From positions 2,356,001 to 2,420,000 of the forward strand of contig CM034547.1 in assembly GCA_020055645.1 (NCBI GenBank): 64,000 nt of DNA. Reading direction: 5' to 3'. Each line of letters opens with the position of its first letter. The stretch's first letter is position 1. The translations under genes and the position numbers were made by a program. This stretch comes from Tomocerus qinae (taxonomy: Eukaryota > Arthropoda > Collembola > Entomobryomorpha > Tomoceridae). A model generated the notes under the pieces. That model saw nothing but the letters and a program-made list of their open reading frames with translations, ran no database searches and had not been told where the DNA came from. Positions 33,745-46,292 of this stretch are shown piece by piece.

Positions 33745-36061
33745 AATAAGGCTGTGTGTGACGTGACACAACTGGACATGACACTTAAAATATAATTAAA
33801 TGGACGTAAACTATAGAAGTGACAGCCTTACCTATACTTCAAATCACCAAACCCAACATGCCGATTCATACATTCGTCAATCATAACTCAAATGGACTTT
33901 TGAAAGTTTACGGTAGAACTTCTTCCTTCAAACACGTTAAGCGACAATTGAAAAGGATGAATTAAAACTCAAACGATTATGATTACATTTCAATACTTTG
34001 TGCTTCTACTTGTAGTTTGATGCTGCAAAGAATGTACTACTATATTTACGCATGTACAACTACTATAATATAGTGAACGAGTGCTGATGCATTCAAGAAA
34101 ATGACATTTTTTGTTGTGTTTGTCCAAAAAATTCTCGTTATTACTTTATTGTTGGTATATTTTGTTCTCTCAGCAGATATTTTAAATTAAGATTGTTGTC
34201 TTTGTAAGGGTGGCAAATATATAGTAACAGAATTATAGATCTATTACAGAATTTATCAAACCATATTGTGTAATTCCCTAATTAACTACTGGATGTATCG
34301 TTAATTATAGTAACTACATGGTCGTCCCATTTTATTGTAGTGTAGTTAATAAAACATTTATTATTGGGTAACCTATTTTGCTCATGGTCAACCGAACTGG
34401 AGATAAGCTGCCACTTTTCCAGAAAAATGTTAGCAGATATAGTGGTAGTAGTAATGTTGCTGCATTCAGCTGCAACAATGCGACACATGGTAGTGATGAA
34501 CTTCAAGAACACAAAAGGAATAAACGTTCACTATTCCAACAATCATAATGTTGTAAGGAAAGACATTAAGATTAGCCTCAAAATGTATTATGATTAGTAT
34601 TGCAAAGAAATTCCCCATTTATTTCACTTTCTTAGTTTTTCATTATTACAACCTATTACAATAATTGAATTGTGGAATATCTTTTTCCCGTAGTAAAAAT
34701 AGTTCTGTGTAGATTACGTAAAATGTATTTATGTCTAGCTATTAGCTATGTATGAATTCTTTAACCGTGTTATGCTTTATATTTTCAGCTTGCTTTTACT
34801 TGGTTTGTGGGGTTGCTTACTCTGTTTTTGTTTATCGTTATTTTCATTACTTCGCAATCAGATATTTATATCTATAGAGTTTTATTGATGCGGAGTGTAA
34901 TTATTTGCAGAATGAAGTTATATTTACTATTAATTATGTGTGCAAGAAATGATTTTTTGTGAAACGTGTACGGTAATAATAATTTAGTCTATTTCATTCT
35001 CAATCCAAAAAAAAGATTGTTTTGCCTTTAGTTTGGTTGGCTGTAATGTAGCTGAAAACTCAAGTTAAAGGGTTAATCGGATAAATTATATGATTTACAG
35101 AAACATATTTCATGAGCCTGATGAAATAATGAAAAATAACTGCCTTGATTACTTTAGCAATACGTCTTCTGTACTGTATAAAAATATGAAATGTATGTAC
35201 TACATAATTACATACTTCTGATGTCTGACTTTACCTAAACATGAGTAAATATTATTATGGTGTGTAAACAATATAGAAAAGAAATTGCCATAAAATACAT
35301 CAATTGAAAAGATACTCGCTCTATTGTTGACGTTGTTCTTATATTTCCAATATTGCAAATTCAAAGCATGTTCATGCTCATGTTTTTTTGCGATTGGTGC
35401 ATTTGTAAGATGATCATTTTCCCGTACCAACTGTAAATAATAAGAAAACGAATGCTTATATAGTTTTCTAAACGGTGGATTTGGAAGCATGAACTTTTCT
35501 CAAATGCTTATAATGCGTATTTGATGTGACGTACTATAAATACATATTTGCCTCAGGGCCATGGAGTTTGTGGTCTTCTTTTCAAGGTGAACTTGGTTCA
35601 AGTCAGGTGAGGAGGGAATGAGAGGACGAAGCGAATAGGGAGACTGGATATTATGGTTAGTAATAAGTATCATGTTTAAATATGCGTTTGTGTACGAGTC
35701 AAAGTATTTCACAACAACACACCAACTACACCTGTTAATGAGATTCTTTGGTCGTATTGATTCATTTCTGTGGGATCACATAAAGTAGAAACACCAACCA
35801 TAGATTGTTAATTAAGTTATAGGTCTATTTTCTTAACTCAGTGAGGTATTCAGAAATGCCAAGTTCTACATGATTCTGCTTCTCTCCTAAAGAAATGTCT
35901 AATTCCACATGCTAATTCTAAGCTGCAAATGTTCCATCGTGTTACTTTCTCATAAAGCGATTCGTGATGGGTAGGTTTAGGTTTTGTTTACTTCCCTAAT
36001 AGTATCGGAGATTTAGATTTAAACAGAAATAATTTTTATACGTAAATTTTTTTTATTACAG
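33745..36061. other. Intergenic stretch, no gene recognised
   Basis: This presumably holds the 3' UTR of the zinc-finger gene and the promoter and first exon(s) of HPS5. The 96- and 70-codon minus-strand ORFs at 35200-35490 and 35500-35712 have no recognisable content. Confidence 0.5.
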
Positions 36062-39000
36062 ACACAAGCACGAGTTCTAGATCTTCATGTACGAAAAAAT
36101 TGCCTCCGCTTCTAGTCAACATTCAAAGTACAAATACACAGACACTGGATTTTAATGGCGTAAAAAGTAGAAATGTATGAATTATTTTCTCCATTTGAAA
36201 AACCATATCACAACCACCATAAAGCAATTACAATTATCTAAATATAATACTTTTCAAACAGGTAACTTGTGTAGAAGCTACAAATTTGTTTTTGATCATC
36301 GGCTGTGCGTCTGGAACAACTTACGTCTTCGCTCGGGAATCCTTAAAGTTTCTCTTTGTCATCGGTTTCAAAGGAGGAAAAGTGTGCCATATTTCCTGTG
36401 CCCCTGACGAATCAGATCTAGCTATTGGATCAGTCCGTGGAAAAGTTTCTCTTTACCGTCTCTCACCGAATTTTCACATAGCTCTCTCCGTAGCCTCATC
36501 ACCGGGAGAATGCTTTCGACATCTCTACGCCGTACCTCACCACATTGATCAAGAAGTCACCGAAATGAAATGGAGCCCCAATGGAAAATATCTTTTTGTT
36601 GGAGACAGCCAAGGAATCGTCTCGCAAGTAGACGTGAGTAACAAAAATTCTTTGCTTGGAAATGGAATATCAACTACAGTGTATTTTCATTTGCAGGTGG
36701 GCAGTCTTGAAGAATTTCCAAGACCTCCTCCATCCCAGATAATTTTGAAAGTCAGCAGCAGAGTTTTGCAAATGGACTGTACGTTCCCTTATCTTGCTGT
36801 CTGTTGCACTTCAGGGGTATTTTTATGTGACTTAGAGAAAGAAGACTTTACTCGCGTCAAAAAAGGAAAAAAAGATATTAAGGCTACAGGAGTTTGTTTC
36901 AAATTAGCACAAGTTTTTGGGAATTCTAAAGATGAAGATGGAACATCCAGACTTTCCTTGCTGATTGGAGAATTTGGCACTGGACGAATACATTGCTGCA
37001 ACATGCAAGGGAAAATAACCACTACTAAAAAAGTCAAGGTGAATACATTTCAAACAGGCCCAGCAAAAATATTTGATCCTAAAAATGTCCCTGCTGTTGA
37101 AATCAAGCCAACTAATGATACCGACGTGACTTTTTCTTTTGGAAAGTTGTACAGCGGGGAAAATATGTATCTAGTCACTCCTTTGAATGACCGGTTGTTT
37201 GTTATTGATTCGAATTCATTAGAGATGGTTTTGTGGAGTGAGGATTTTCAAAGAATAAACTCACTGACGATGATTTCCAATTACATGTTTATTTGGAATG
37301 GAAACAAATTAGACATTGTTTCTTTTACTGAGTTTCGTCCTTATTCAATGCAGCTGCTCAATGCGGGACTGCATAGCGTTCTGGAACGTTGGATTGTCCA
37401 CACAATTAACTCGACTGGCTGGGAAAAGCCTAGCAAACAAGAAACAGAATTTTCGTCAGAAGATATGAAGCAACTGCTACAACAAAACTCTCTGTCTATA
37501 GAGCTTTTTGAAACTTTGTTGGGAGAAGTAAGCTGTGACGATTCTTTGTGTTCATTCATTGTGCCACTTTTGCCATTTGAATTACCAAGTCTTAAGGTAG
37601 CGAATTCAAATAACTGTGATAATTCTCCGACTGATTATTTTGCCATCGCGGTGGAAATGTTTTTAAACCAACTGGATAAAGTGACTGAGGGTGATAATAA
37701 CGTTAAAAAGGAGATTTCTTTCACGGAAGTATGGAAAATAATCCAATTGTTTTACGAGGAAATCGGAGCAGAAATGCCTTGCGGGGACAAGAATAGTAGT
37801 CAGGTTTCATTGGCCAAAATTATTTCCAAAGTACACACTTTTTTAAAGCAACCTCAACTTGTCAATCTTCCGGAGTTGTTTAACGACCATTCTTACAAAA
37901 CGCCGAAGAAAATCATAGAAATGGCAAAAGAACTCCTGACTTATATTTCTTTCAACAAAATTAGCCAGGACAGCCACACTATTTATAGCAATTCAATGTG
38001 CTTTATGGATTACAATAGGAGTATTTATGAATCGGGATGGTTTTCCATGATCGGAATCAGTGAAGCTACAGGTTTTTGCGATTCTTTGTTCGCAGACGCT
38101 CTTATTCTTGTCATTCCATTGCTCACACAAGACAGTCTTATTGACATAATAACTTCCATTGATGTGATACGTAATATTGAAATGTCATTTTACACGTGGA
38201 TTGTGTTAGCTAATTTTTGTAATGACACCCAAATAGTTCCTTATGCGCCACTTCTACGTACGCTGCAAAGCGAGTCCATCAAAGTCCACCCGAGAGATAT
38301 TTTGCCCCATATCTATCAAGATCTCCTAGTAAAAGATATTTCTCGCCCAGCGAAATATATTCACCATTTTATTTCCGCAATGATTTTGACAGGAGAAAAT
38401 TGGAAAAGTAATAAGCGCATTGTACTCTCCACTCTATTGTCGACATTTCCCTTCAAGAATTGGCCCAAGAAGGAAACTATCGAAAAATTTGAAATTCTTT
38501 GTGCAGAAAATTCATTGCTACTTAAAATATATCAGATTGCTTGCTTGGAAGATCAGAATTTCCCTTCTGTTGAACTCTGCGATTGTTGTCTTCCAACTTT
38601 GTGTACAACCCTCAAAAGTTCTTTGACTTCTCAGAAAATTATTGAAGAAGGAGTTTTAAAAGTTCTAGCAAAGGTTCAATTCAAAGATGACATGAAAGAT
38701 TTGGCAAAGAACGAAATCCATGACTTTGCCATGAGAAGATTATTACTTGAACCTTACTTTAAGCTCAATTTTGGAAATTGGATGCCACAGTCGGCGAAGA
38801 ATAATTTAATTTTAAGAACTGGTTCATTATCACTCCTGTCCTCAGGTCGAATTCTATTTGAAAATCTCAAAAACCGCATGGAGTTTACGGAACAAGTTAA
38901 ATGTTTTCGAATAGCTGCAGCGGCGGGTAAAGTAGAGTGCAATGGTTGCAAACAATTATTAACAATGGAGAAAGACTTTCAACCTATAACTGAGGAATCT

Positions 39001-39527
39001 TTTGCACTCTGGATTTTCGATGAAACCGGTTCCATTCAGAAATTGATCGAACTCATTGAAAATACCGAGTTAAATCATCGAAACACATTCTCACTAAGGT
39101 ACTTTTCTCTGTCTATATTATCATCACTTTCAAACCATTTTTAAGTTATTAATTTTAAGTGCCTCAAAAAAGGGAACTCTATCGCAAATATGGCCAATCT
39201 TTTTCGACCTAATTTAACATCCTAATTTTAGTCTGACCAAATGTTCCATAAAATTACAAATTTTAGCAATGACTTTCCCGAAGAAAATCGAAGAGACCTA
39301 GGCTATATATACATAGATCATCTTGCACTGTTCCTATACACATTCCAGTTCTAGTCTGACAAACAATGCAGTCAAAACGAACTATGGCATATCTGAGTGA
39401 GATTACTGTAATTGAATGAGTTTCCTAGTCAGTATATTACGTGAAAACATTAATTTATTGAATGTCATTTGTTTGTAGGTTTTATCAGAAATTACTCAAG
39501 ACTGCGGGGGAAAATATATACCTTTAG
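36062..39527 (+). CDS. HPS5: HPS5/pink, BLOC-2 complex subunit
   Basis: HPS5 is a BLOC-2 subunit needed for cargo sorting to lysosome-related organelles such as pigment granules. Exons are 36262-36633, 36697-39098 and 39479-39527 (941 codons with stop). A probable upstream exon 36062-36159 joins in phase to give DFNG-VTCVEATNLFLIIGCASG. The N-terminal part is a WD40-like propeller: LIIGCASGTTYVF, MKWSPNGKYLFVGDSQG and YLAVCCTSGVFLCD. It continues through VLWSEDFQRINSLTMISNYMF, which matches the LLWSEVKDIQDV region of vertebrate HPS5, into a long helical C-terminal half. The true start codon lies further upstream and was not found. The last intron (39099-39478) leads to FYQKLLKTAGENIYL and stop. 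The 63-nt segment 36634-36696 has perfect GTGAGT...TTTGCAG ends yet is open in frame. The domain assignment is firm, and the 5' end is not. Confidence 0.88.
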
Positions 39528-40229
39528 TTTCGTATCTTATCTATTCGTTAGTACGCACTGGAGGCAAAACACGTCCAAATAATTTCCAGTTATTTGCCTC
39601 TATTTAGTCAGGTCTGCCAATTATACCGCCCGTATCAACATTTGCAAGGAGAAAAACTGAAATGTGGCAATTACTTCCGCGCTGGTAATACTTGATACCT
39701 ATTTCAATTTCGTCTTAGAGAGATTCTAATGGTCACATCACTCTCTCTACTTATATGTACACTCTACACGTCTACTGAAGAAATATAGAATTAGGATTCC
39801 CAGTACAAAATACTCTGACTCTGTTCTAATCATGTTTAATTGTATTTGAGAAATGTCATTTACATTACTAATAACATTTATTGAATTCAAGAGTTGGACA
39901 AAAATAAACCAAAACAAATATAATCTCAATTGGAATGTTTGGCAATTGGCTGCATAGAAATAAAGTGTTAGCATGCAAAGTGTATATTATGCATAAATGT
40001 ATTGGTAGTCACAAGCATTTAGTAATATCAATGGTGGTTAAGAATGATAGTTCGCTCGAAATTTTCATCCTACTTCGACGGATGTATATCTCATTATATG
40101 TAACAAATATATTATTATGATTTTAATACAGTTATATCTTTTATAGTACAACATCATTACATAAACCACATAGATTACATTGCAATAATGCTATATCATA
40201 AGATGAGTAGATGGGTGTTTATGCAATTA
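39528..40229. other. Convergent intergenic region
   Basis: This separates the 3' ends of HPS5 (+) and the acyltransferase (-). No ORF, repeat or RNA gene was recognised. It presumably holds both 3' UTRs. Confidence 0.5.
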
Positions 40230-42045
40230 TCAAAGATGGGTTGACCATACAAAGCCACTGGCTTCGGCAAGACAGTCCAATTCTTCCAAAATACATGTTT
40301 CCATACCTCTTACTTCATCCGGATTTCCTAGTAGACAACTTTGGATTTGCAAAGACAAATAAAAGTAATCATCCTTCCCCAGTACAGAAACATTTACTCC
40401 TGTTCAAAATAAAATGCAATGCACTTTTCTGAAAATAAACCTTTCGAAAGAAAGAATTAATTATTGGTCTAATAAGCATTTCGGGTTACCGCAGTTCATC
40501 AAGGTGACATAGTTCACTGAATCAAGTAAGACTGCGTGGGAGCCGAAAAAAGTTATGTCCTTGTCAGAAGGTATTGGAACACTGGGAATGATCACCTTGG
40601 ATTTCAAAGATATCCTCGTTATTTTAAAACCAGACTGAATATAATTAAGTAACTATTGAATATTACTGAAGTCGTCATTTGCTCCGCATTTCGGACAAAC
40701 CAATAAGGTACATTGGATGCAAAGGGCATGATCAATTTAATCAGAATAGGAAGAGGTCCTCTAACAGCTTGGTCAATAGCCAGATTCGTTTGAAGCAGTC
40801 TTTTTACAGGGTCTGACTCATAAACAGGAACTTGAACTTCAACTCCAGTCCTGAAAATATAATCAATAATATTGTAAAGCTAGCTAAGGCCCATGACAAT
40901 TTGAATACTTTATATCAGCAGAGACATTACATGTGATTAGTCAAATGATCAGGATGATTAGGCAACGGAATGGGGAACGAGACTCTGACACTTTTAGGTA
41001 ATTCCAGATTTCTTTGAAGCATCATTCTCCTCATCCCACCGATGACAACAGTCATCAGAACACTAACCATACTCACACCATGGAATTGCTTGATTTCTCG
41101 AAATAGTTGTTTATTTATAGGTTCTGGAATCCACAACTCATACTTCTTGGCGCTGGTGGATTTCGTTGGCGGAGGATGCCACGCGTGTTTGTCGAAAAAT
41201 CCATCACTATCATACATAAGATTGAAGGGGTACTGATAAATAAATTTTATTAACACAAAAGGGAGCAGACACATCTTCAACAAGGAAATCCTATTTTTAC
41301 AACTTCTCCGTGATTTTTTTTTAGTCTCCGAATTTTCAGTTTTCATTCTAGTACCTCCGGCTAAATGTACGTAAAAGAGCTTAACCACCGAAAACCCGTC
41401 AGCCAAGGCATGGTGGAATTTAAATAGAACCACGGCACATTCCTTTTCTTCCAAAGAGTTATTATGTCGATAGTTATTTATGATGAGCATTTCCCAAAGG
41501 CCACGATTCTTTGGGAAGATTCTTTGCTGAAATTCAGTTCTGATATGGACAAGTTTTATTTTATCTACTACTTGGTCATTACTGTCTTCACTGTGCAGAA
41601 ATATATAGTTTTTAATATCAAAAAATCTATCCCACTTCCAAAAGTTGTAACCTCCAAACTTACAAACGAATTGTTGCAATTGCGGAAACTGTAATTTACC
41701 ATTCGGCAGTCGTTTTTTCACTACTTTCTCCATCCATTCCTCTCTGACATTTTCTATGCGGAGTGGGTTATCTACCACGAGTTTGAATGTGATGTAATTA
41801 TGAGAGGCCGTATTGGCTGTGCCCAAAGCCAGCCCACCGTCCACAGAATTGAGAATTCTGGCTGTTGGCATTTTACATTTTGCGATGAGAATTATAAACC
41901 ACTTGTACGGTTGAGTCAAACAGACGAAAACAATAAATATTGCTGGCAACACAATTATCACTATCGACGCAAATAATATGGCTATTGCAAATTGAACAAC
42001 CTTTTTTAGATTTCTAAGGGGAGATAAAGGTAACTTATACGTCAT
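40230..42045 (-). CDS. WS/DGAT-family O-acyltransferase (wax ester synthase/diacylglycerol acyltransferase)
   Basis: Enzymes of this family move an acyl group from acyl-CoA to a fatty alcohol or diacylglycerol, making wax esters or triacylglycerol at the ER. Exons on the minus strand are 42045-40931, 40850-40667, 40595-40490 and 40399-40230. Introns of 80, 71 and 90 nt are GT-AG with matching phases, and the product is 524 residues, normal for the family. Residues about 16-57 form a hydrophobic membrane segment. The catalytic motif HHALADG is at 211-217, preceded by GLWEMLI (the family's PLWE-type motif). The C-terminal part has VPYWFVRNAEQMTTS, VPIPSDKDITFFG (the family's NVPGP-like region) and a final exon ending in METCILEELDCLAEAS. 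The third exon's acceptor (40596-40597) was chosen by family fit and is the least certain join. Substrate cannot be told. Confidence 0.9.
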
Positions 42046-43669
42046 TTTTGACCTAACTCTAGATAATTAACCTAACCACTCTTTAACATAATTTTTATTT
42101 CGTATGGTCTTTTCTTCTTGTTAGGCAATGCGATGTAGCTTCTGTGCAATGTAAAATACTGCAATGTATTGTATGGTAAATAAATATAAATATGTATAGT
42201 TATAGTAGGTAAGTGCCCATGCCCCTCTGGAGAATCACTATGCATATTACTACATTACTTTACTCTGAAACTGTAGAAAGTGGAAGCATCGCATGTTTGC
42301 ATGTAAAATAATGCCCATGGATGCCAGTAATAGTGTTGATTGGGCCCATTAACACTTTTTACACTACAACATGCATATTGCAATCATATGTATTAGCATA
42401 TCCTCTTGGAATGAAGTATAATGGTATAAAATGAGTAAGGCTAGATTTAGAGCAGATATTCATAATCATTTTATTCATTTTTTTGGATATATTGCAGCAA
42501 TAAAAATAAATCCATACAATAAAATGTTTACTACTAACGATTTTGTTTGATTACAAATTGCAGGCGGTCTTTACTAACTTTCATTTGCTGAACATTATAA
42601 GATTCGCGTAATCAGAAAATACTTTCATTGTTTCGTATTGAAGGATTCAGATATTTTAGTGCTGCGTTCGGCTAAAATTTGTGTCTATGTTAGGTAAACA
42701 CGAATGTGATGAAAATATTAACTTCTGTAGAATTGTCGTAACAATATTATTGATGGAAATGATTGCTAATGACCTAGATAAATACAATTTATTATGCCAT
42801 TTAACAACATTGTTGGTTGAATGAATGATTGATGCATGGATTATTAGGATTATGAGTATGAGCGACAGCAGTGCGTATTCTTTAGTCAGGTCAGGTATTA
42901 ATTAACGGAAATGCTATATAGGCTATTTATTTACATCGATGAGGAACTTGATATTTCATGTGACCTGATTGTACAGGTCTAGTTGTGCTTCCATTTTTAA
43001 ATTACTTTTCTGAACATTGTTGCATATTTTATATACAAATTAAGTCCATGAATTTTTCAAACTTGGAATTTTCGTCTTATATGTATAATGTGAATGTGAG
43101 CAGTGTAGACGGCCAAAGTTTTTACTAACCAATGAAATGATGATTATAGTATGAGAGATGAGTAAAATTAAACACACAATGCTTTTATTAACTTGACATG
43201 ATAATTACATTTTGTTAGAAGAGGATACGATATTATTTTTAAAACTGTCGGAACTTAGTCATTAGAACTTTAGTCCTAAAATTGTAAAATCAAAGGGGAT
43301 AAAAGAGCCATTGAAAGGATTTGGATAAACCGAAGATTGCACAACTTCTTAACCTTTTATGGCCAGGGCTATACGAGCGGATATCCTTTTACGATTTCTA
43401 ATGTTATCAAATGACACTAAATGTAAACATGTATACTTAACCATGTTAATCATGATGACACATCGTTTTCGTAATTGAGATATTGAGAACCTTCACTCAC
43501 GCCCCGTCGTATAATATAATCTTGTGTACGTGACCTATAGGCACTATTAAATAACTTTACTGCACATCTTTCTACAGCATCTTTCTATATGTTGCAGTCG
43601 CAGTTAAAGAGTTGGAGGATGTGTACACAAGCTAGGCAACCGTGCATAACATCCAAAAATTTTTATTGC
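42046..43669. other. Stretch without recognised genes
   Basis: This is AT-rich intergenic sequence upstream of the minus-strand acyltransferase. No coding exon or large repeat was noticed. Confidence 0.5.
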
Positions 43670-43673
43670 ATTT

Positions 43674-43915
43674 AAAACTGTCAAACATTATTCAATATGG
43701 TCAAGTAAGATATTTTTCTGTTGTAATTTAAGGTGAATAATTTAATAAATAAAATATTATGTACTAAATTGCTATACTAAATTTGAAAAACTTGAACATT
43801 AGGGTCTAAAACATTTCTTATTAAACAGTTGAAAATATTTTTCAAGGATTTAGCTCTATCAAAACTGAGAAAAATGTCCTATTTGACCATATTGAATATT
43901 GTTTGACAGTTTTAA
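43674..43915. repeat. Hairpin element with ~45-bp arms
   Basis: 'aaaactgtcaaacattattc' through 'gatatttttct' pairs with 'agaaaaatgtcctatttgac' through 'gtttgacagtttt'. The loop is AT-rich and non-coding. It directly abuts the palindromic element to its right. Confidence 0.75.
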
Positions 43916-43921
43916 ACTTTT

Positions 43922-44037
43922 GAGCATCTGTACGTGCTCAAAAGTATTCGGATACCTTTGAGCTAAAGAAGATCTAACCTAATATTTCCAAGAGTGCTCA
44001 AAAGTATCCGGATACTTTTGAGCACGTGCAGATGCGC
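43922..44037. repeat. Palindromic GTGCTCAAAAGTATCC element
   Basis: Two inverted copies of GAGCATCTGTACGTGCTCAAAAGTAT-type sequence face each other. The right copy contains a perfect 32-bp palindrome at 43994-44025 (GTGCTCAAAAGTATCC followed by its reverse complement). The layout resembles abutted terminal repeats of a Tc1-like element with its middle lost. 44038-44870 holds nothing I can name. Confidence 0.7.
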
Positions 44038-44870
44038 AAAGGTATCCCACAGCACTCGACATGTCATCTTTAGCTGCGATATGTATGTACAATACAATTT
44101 ACACCCGTAATAGAATGATAACAGACTTCTAAAATTAGTGTATGTGAAGCCGTGTTTAGAATGGATGAGATATCAAAGGAGTTACGTACTCAACTCGTTA
44201 ATTTTAAGTACATCATCAAGTGACTATATTATTCTGTTATTTCAATTTTAAATGCCTATGCATATACCTATATTCCTGTATTTATTTAACCAATGACGAT
44301 AGCCATTTAATGTAAAATTAGTCACCAATGAAATTGGCTTTAGAGAAGATATGTTAACGTCTCCCTGTTACATCATAAATCAAGATTGTTGTTCTAGGAA
44401 GGTATTACGTTGAAGGTATACATAATTATTACAAACACTAATGTAAAAATTTGCTTGGTTGGACATAAAAAATATCTACATAGCATTATAGGTAAGTAAC
44501 ATTAGTAATGATACGTAATAAATGTCTATAAAGTGACCAATTCAATCCATAAACAACTTTTTAATGGTTGCTGACCACCTTGAAAATTAAAACTGTAAAC
44601 AAATGAAATAACTATGTACACTATGCCTCTAATAACAGAAACATGTAGAATAAAATACGTACAAATAATATTAAAAGTGGCACATTTAAAACACCTTCAT
44701 GAGTAATGAATAATGAAAGTGGTAATTGAAAGGTTTTATTTATTATGCTTATTCGGTATTTCACTAACACTAAAGTATAGAACAAGGTAAGCTGACACTC
44801 CCAAGTCCGTAAATAGTTTATGGGATTTGCACGAAAGAAATCTCGGAGACTGAGTCACGTAACTTATAAT

Positions 44871-46292
44871 TTACCTTTGAGCATAGACTTTAGCTTCGAA
44901 GGGTTGATCATAGCTTTCTCGTCTCATAGAGCAGCCTACGAGGACCAGAGCGATCAAAATGAACAGAATGTCAATACCCAGAAGAGCACAATAGGCTTGT
45001 CCAGTTGGATTGTAGTAGCCGTTGTAGCCGAAAAGAGAGCCGAGACCCGAATTGTAGTACCCGTTGTTGTAGCCGTATATCGGATTGAATTGCTGGTTCA
45101 GACCTCCATTGTAAGCACCAGGGTAATTGGAAAATCGGTTATTTGCAGCATTTAGCCCGATAAAACCTGTGTCAAAAGTCAGAAACTATTATCAATGTCT
45201 TGTCTGACTGCAATTAGCGATGCTCTATGTATATAGTGATTTTGGTGTATACATGATTTTGGTGTGGGAAGTTCCAACTACTAGGAACAACCATAATATT
45301 AAAATTATTGAATCCTTCATTCCAAAACTTTCATCTGCATTGGTTACGCTAAAGCATAATATTAGAGCCTCCTTAAGCAGAAGTTGATCTGATTTGTCTG
45401 ATGTTCATTTGACTTAATTGATATGGCAGAAATGAAAACAGAAAAAGACGAACCATTATTGGCATCATAGTAAGCTCCCGCAGGTGGGTACAGGTACAAA
45501 TAAACTGTGTAGTAGAATCCCAACGAAATGCACACAATTGCTGCGATGAGGAGAATTATGTGACCCACTATCCATCCACCGGACAATGTCTTGTGCTGTT
45601 GTAAGTAAAAGATTAACGTAACATGAAGTAAAAATAAAATCTTTCAGTGCACAAGCATAATACTCAAGTATTAATAACATCGTTTCAACTGATCGGGGTT
45701 ATTAATATTTTAACTAATTTAATATACAATGTTTAACTCCGGGTGGGATTAACTTATTCAAGTATTTACAAAATCCCATTTTGGCAAAACTCCGAGGGGA
45801 TAAATGAGGCATGATCAACTATTGTGGAGGGGTTGGAGGATTTGAATATGATAAGGTTTATACAATCTCGTAAAATGTTATTACATTTCCACTACTACAG
45901 CATAATGCAATCGATCCGAGAATTTGCAAGAGTCCGATTACGACGCCCACAGCCCCAATGGCAATCAACGGGTTGAATTGGTACCCAAAAAAGTTGTAAG
46001 ACGCATTATAGTAGTCCGTCCCTTGATACTGATTGCTGTAACTGTAATACCTTCCAGGGCTTTGGTAACCAACAATCTGTATCAGAAATGCTGCTGAGGC
46101 TACTAAGACACCAACTCCCATAAGCTGTATGATCAAAAACACAAAAATCAAAAACAAACGAAGATTTAATTCGGTAATTAGCCAGAAGGCAGGTAAAATA
46201 ATCTCGTAAAGTTACTCAAATTGGGGTAATGAATTTTGAAAACTTACGCCAGATATGACCCCCAAAATTTTATGCTGTGTCTCAGTGCCCAT
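44871..46292 (-). CDS. Four-transmembrane-helix protein, Gly/Tyr-rich extracellular loop
   Basis: Four exons on the minus strand: 46292-46248, 46124-45885, 45595-45454 and 45166-44871. All phases match, and the product is 240 residues. It starts MGTETQHKILGVISG and has four hydrophobic helices: LMGVGVLVASAAFLIQIVG, LIAIGAVGVVIGLLQILGSI, WIVGHIILLIAAIVCISLGF and ALLGIDILFILIALVLVGC. The loop between helices 1 and 2 is YYSYSNQYQGTDYY-like. The loop between 3 and 4 is long and rich in Gly, Tyr and Asn (YGYNNGYYNSG, FGYNGYYN). QHK-L occurs just before helix 1 and HKTL just before helix 3, hinting at an internal duplication. The tail EAKVYAQR is cytosolic. The topology resembles MARVEL or MS4A-type tetraspans, but I cannot assign a family. 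The short ORFs on either strand here are exon shadows. Confidence 0.8.

Noticed and set aside
35200-35712. Two minus-strand ORFs upstream of HPS5
   Set aside because: They have no domain, the frames differ and there is no splice link. They are likely chance in AT-rich DNA.
36087-36159. ATG at 36087 as the HPS5 start
   Set aside because: Its frame meets a stop before the donor at 36160 and does not join the downstream exon. The other frame is open and joins in phase, so the start must be further upstream.
44820-45155. 111-codon plus-strand ORF
   Set aside because: It is the antisense shadow of the last exon of the minus-strand four-helix protein, whose frame explains the sequence better.
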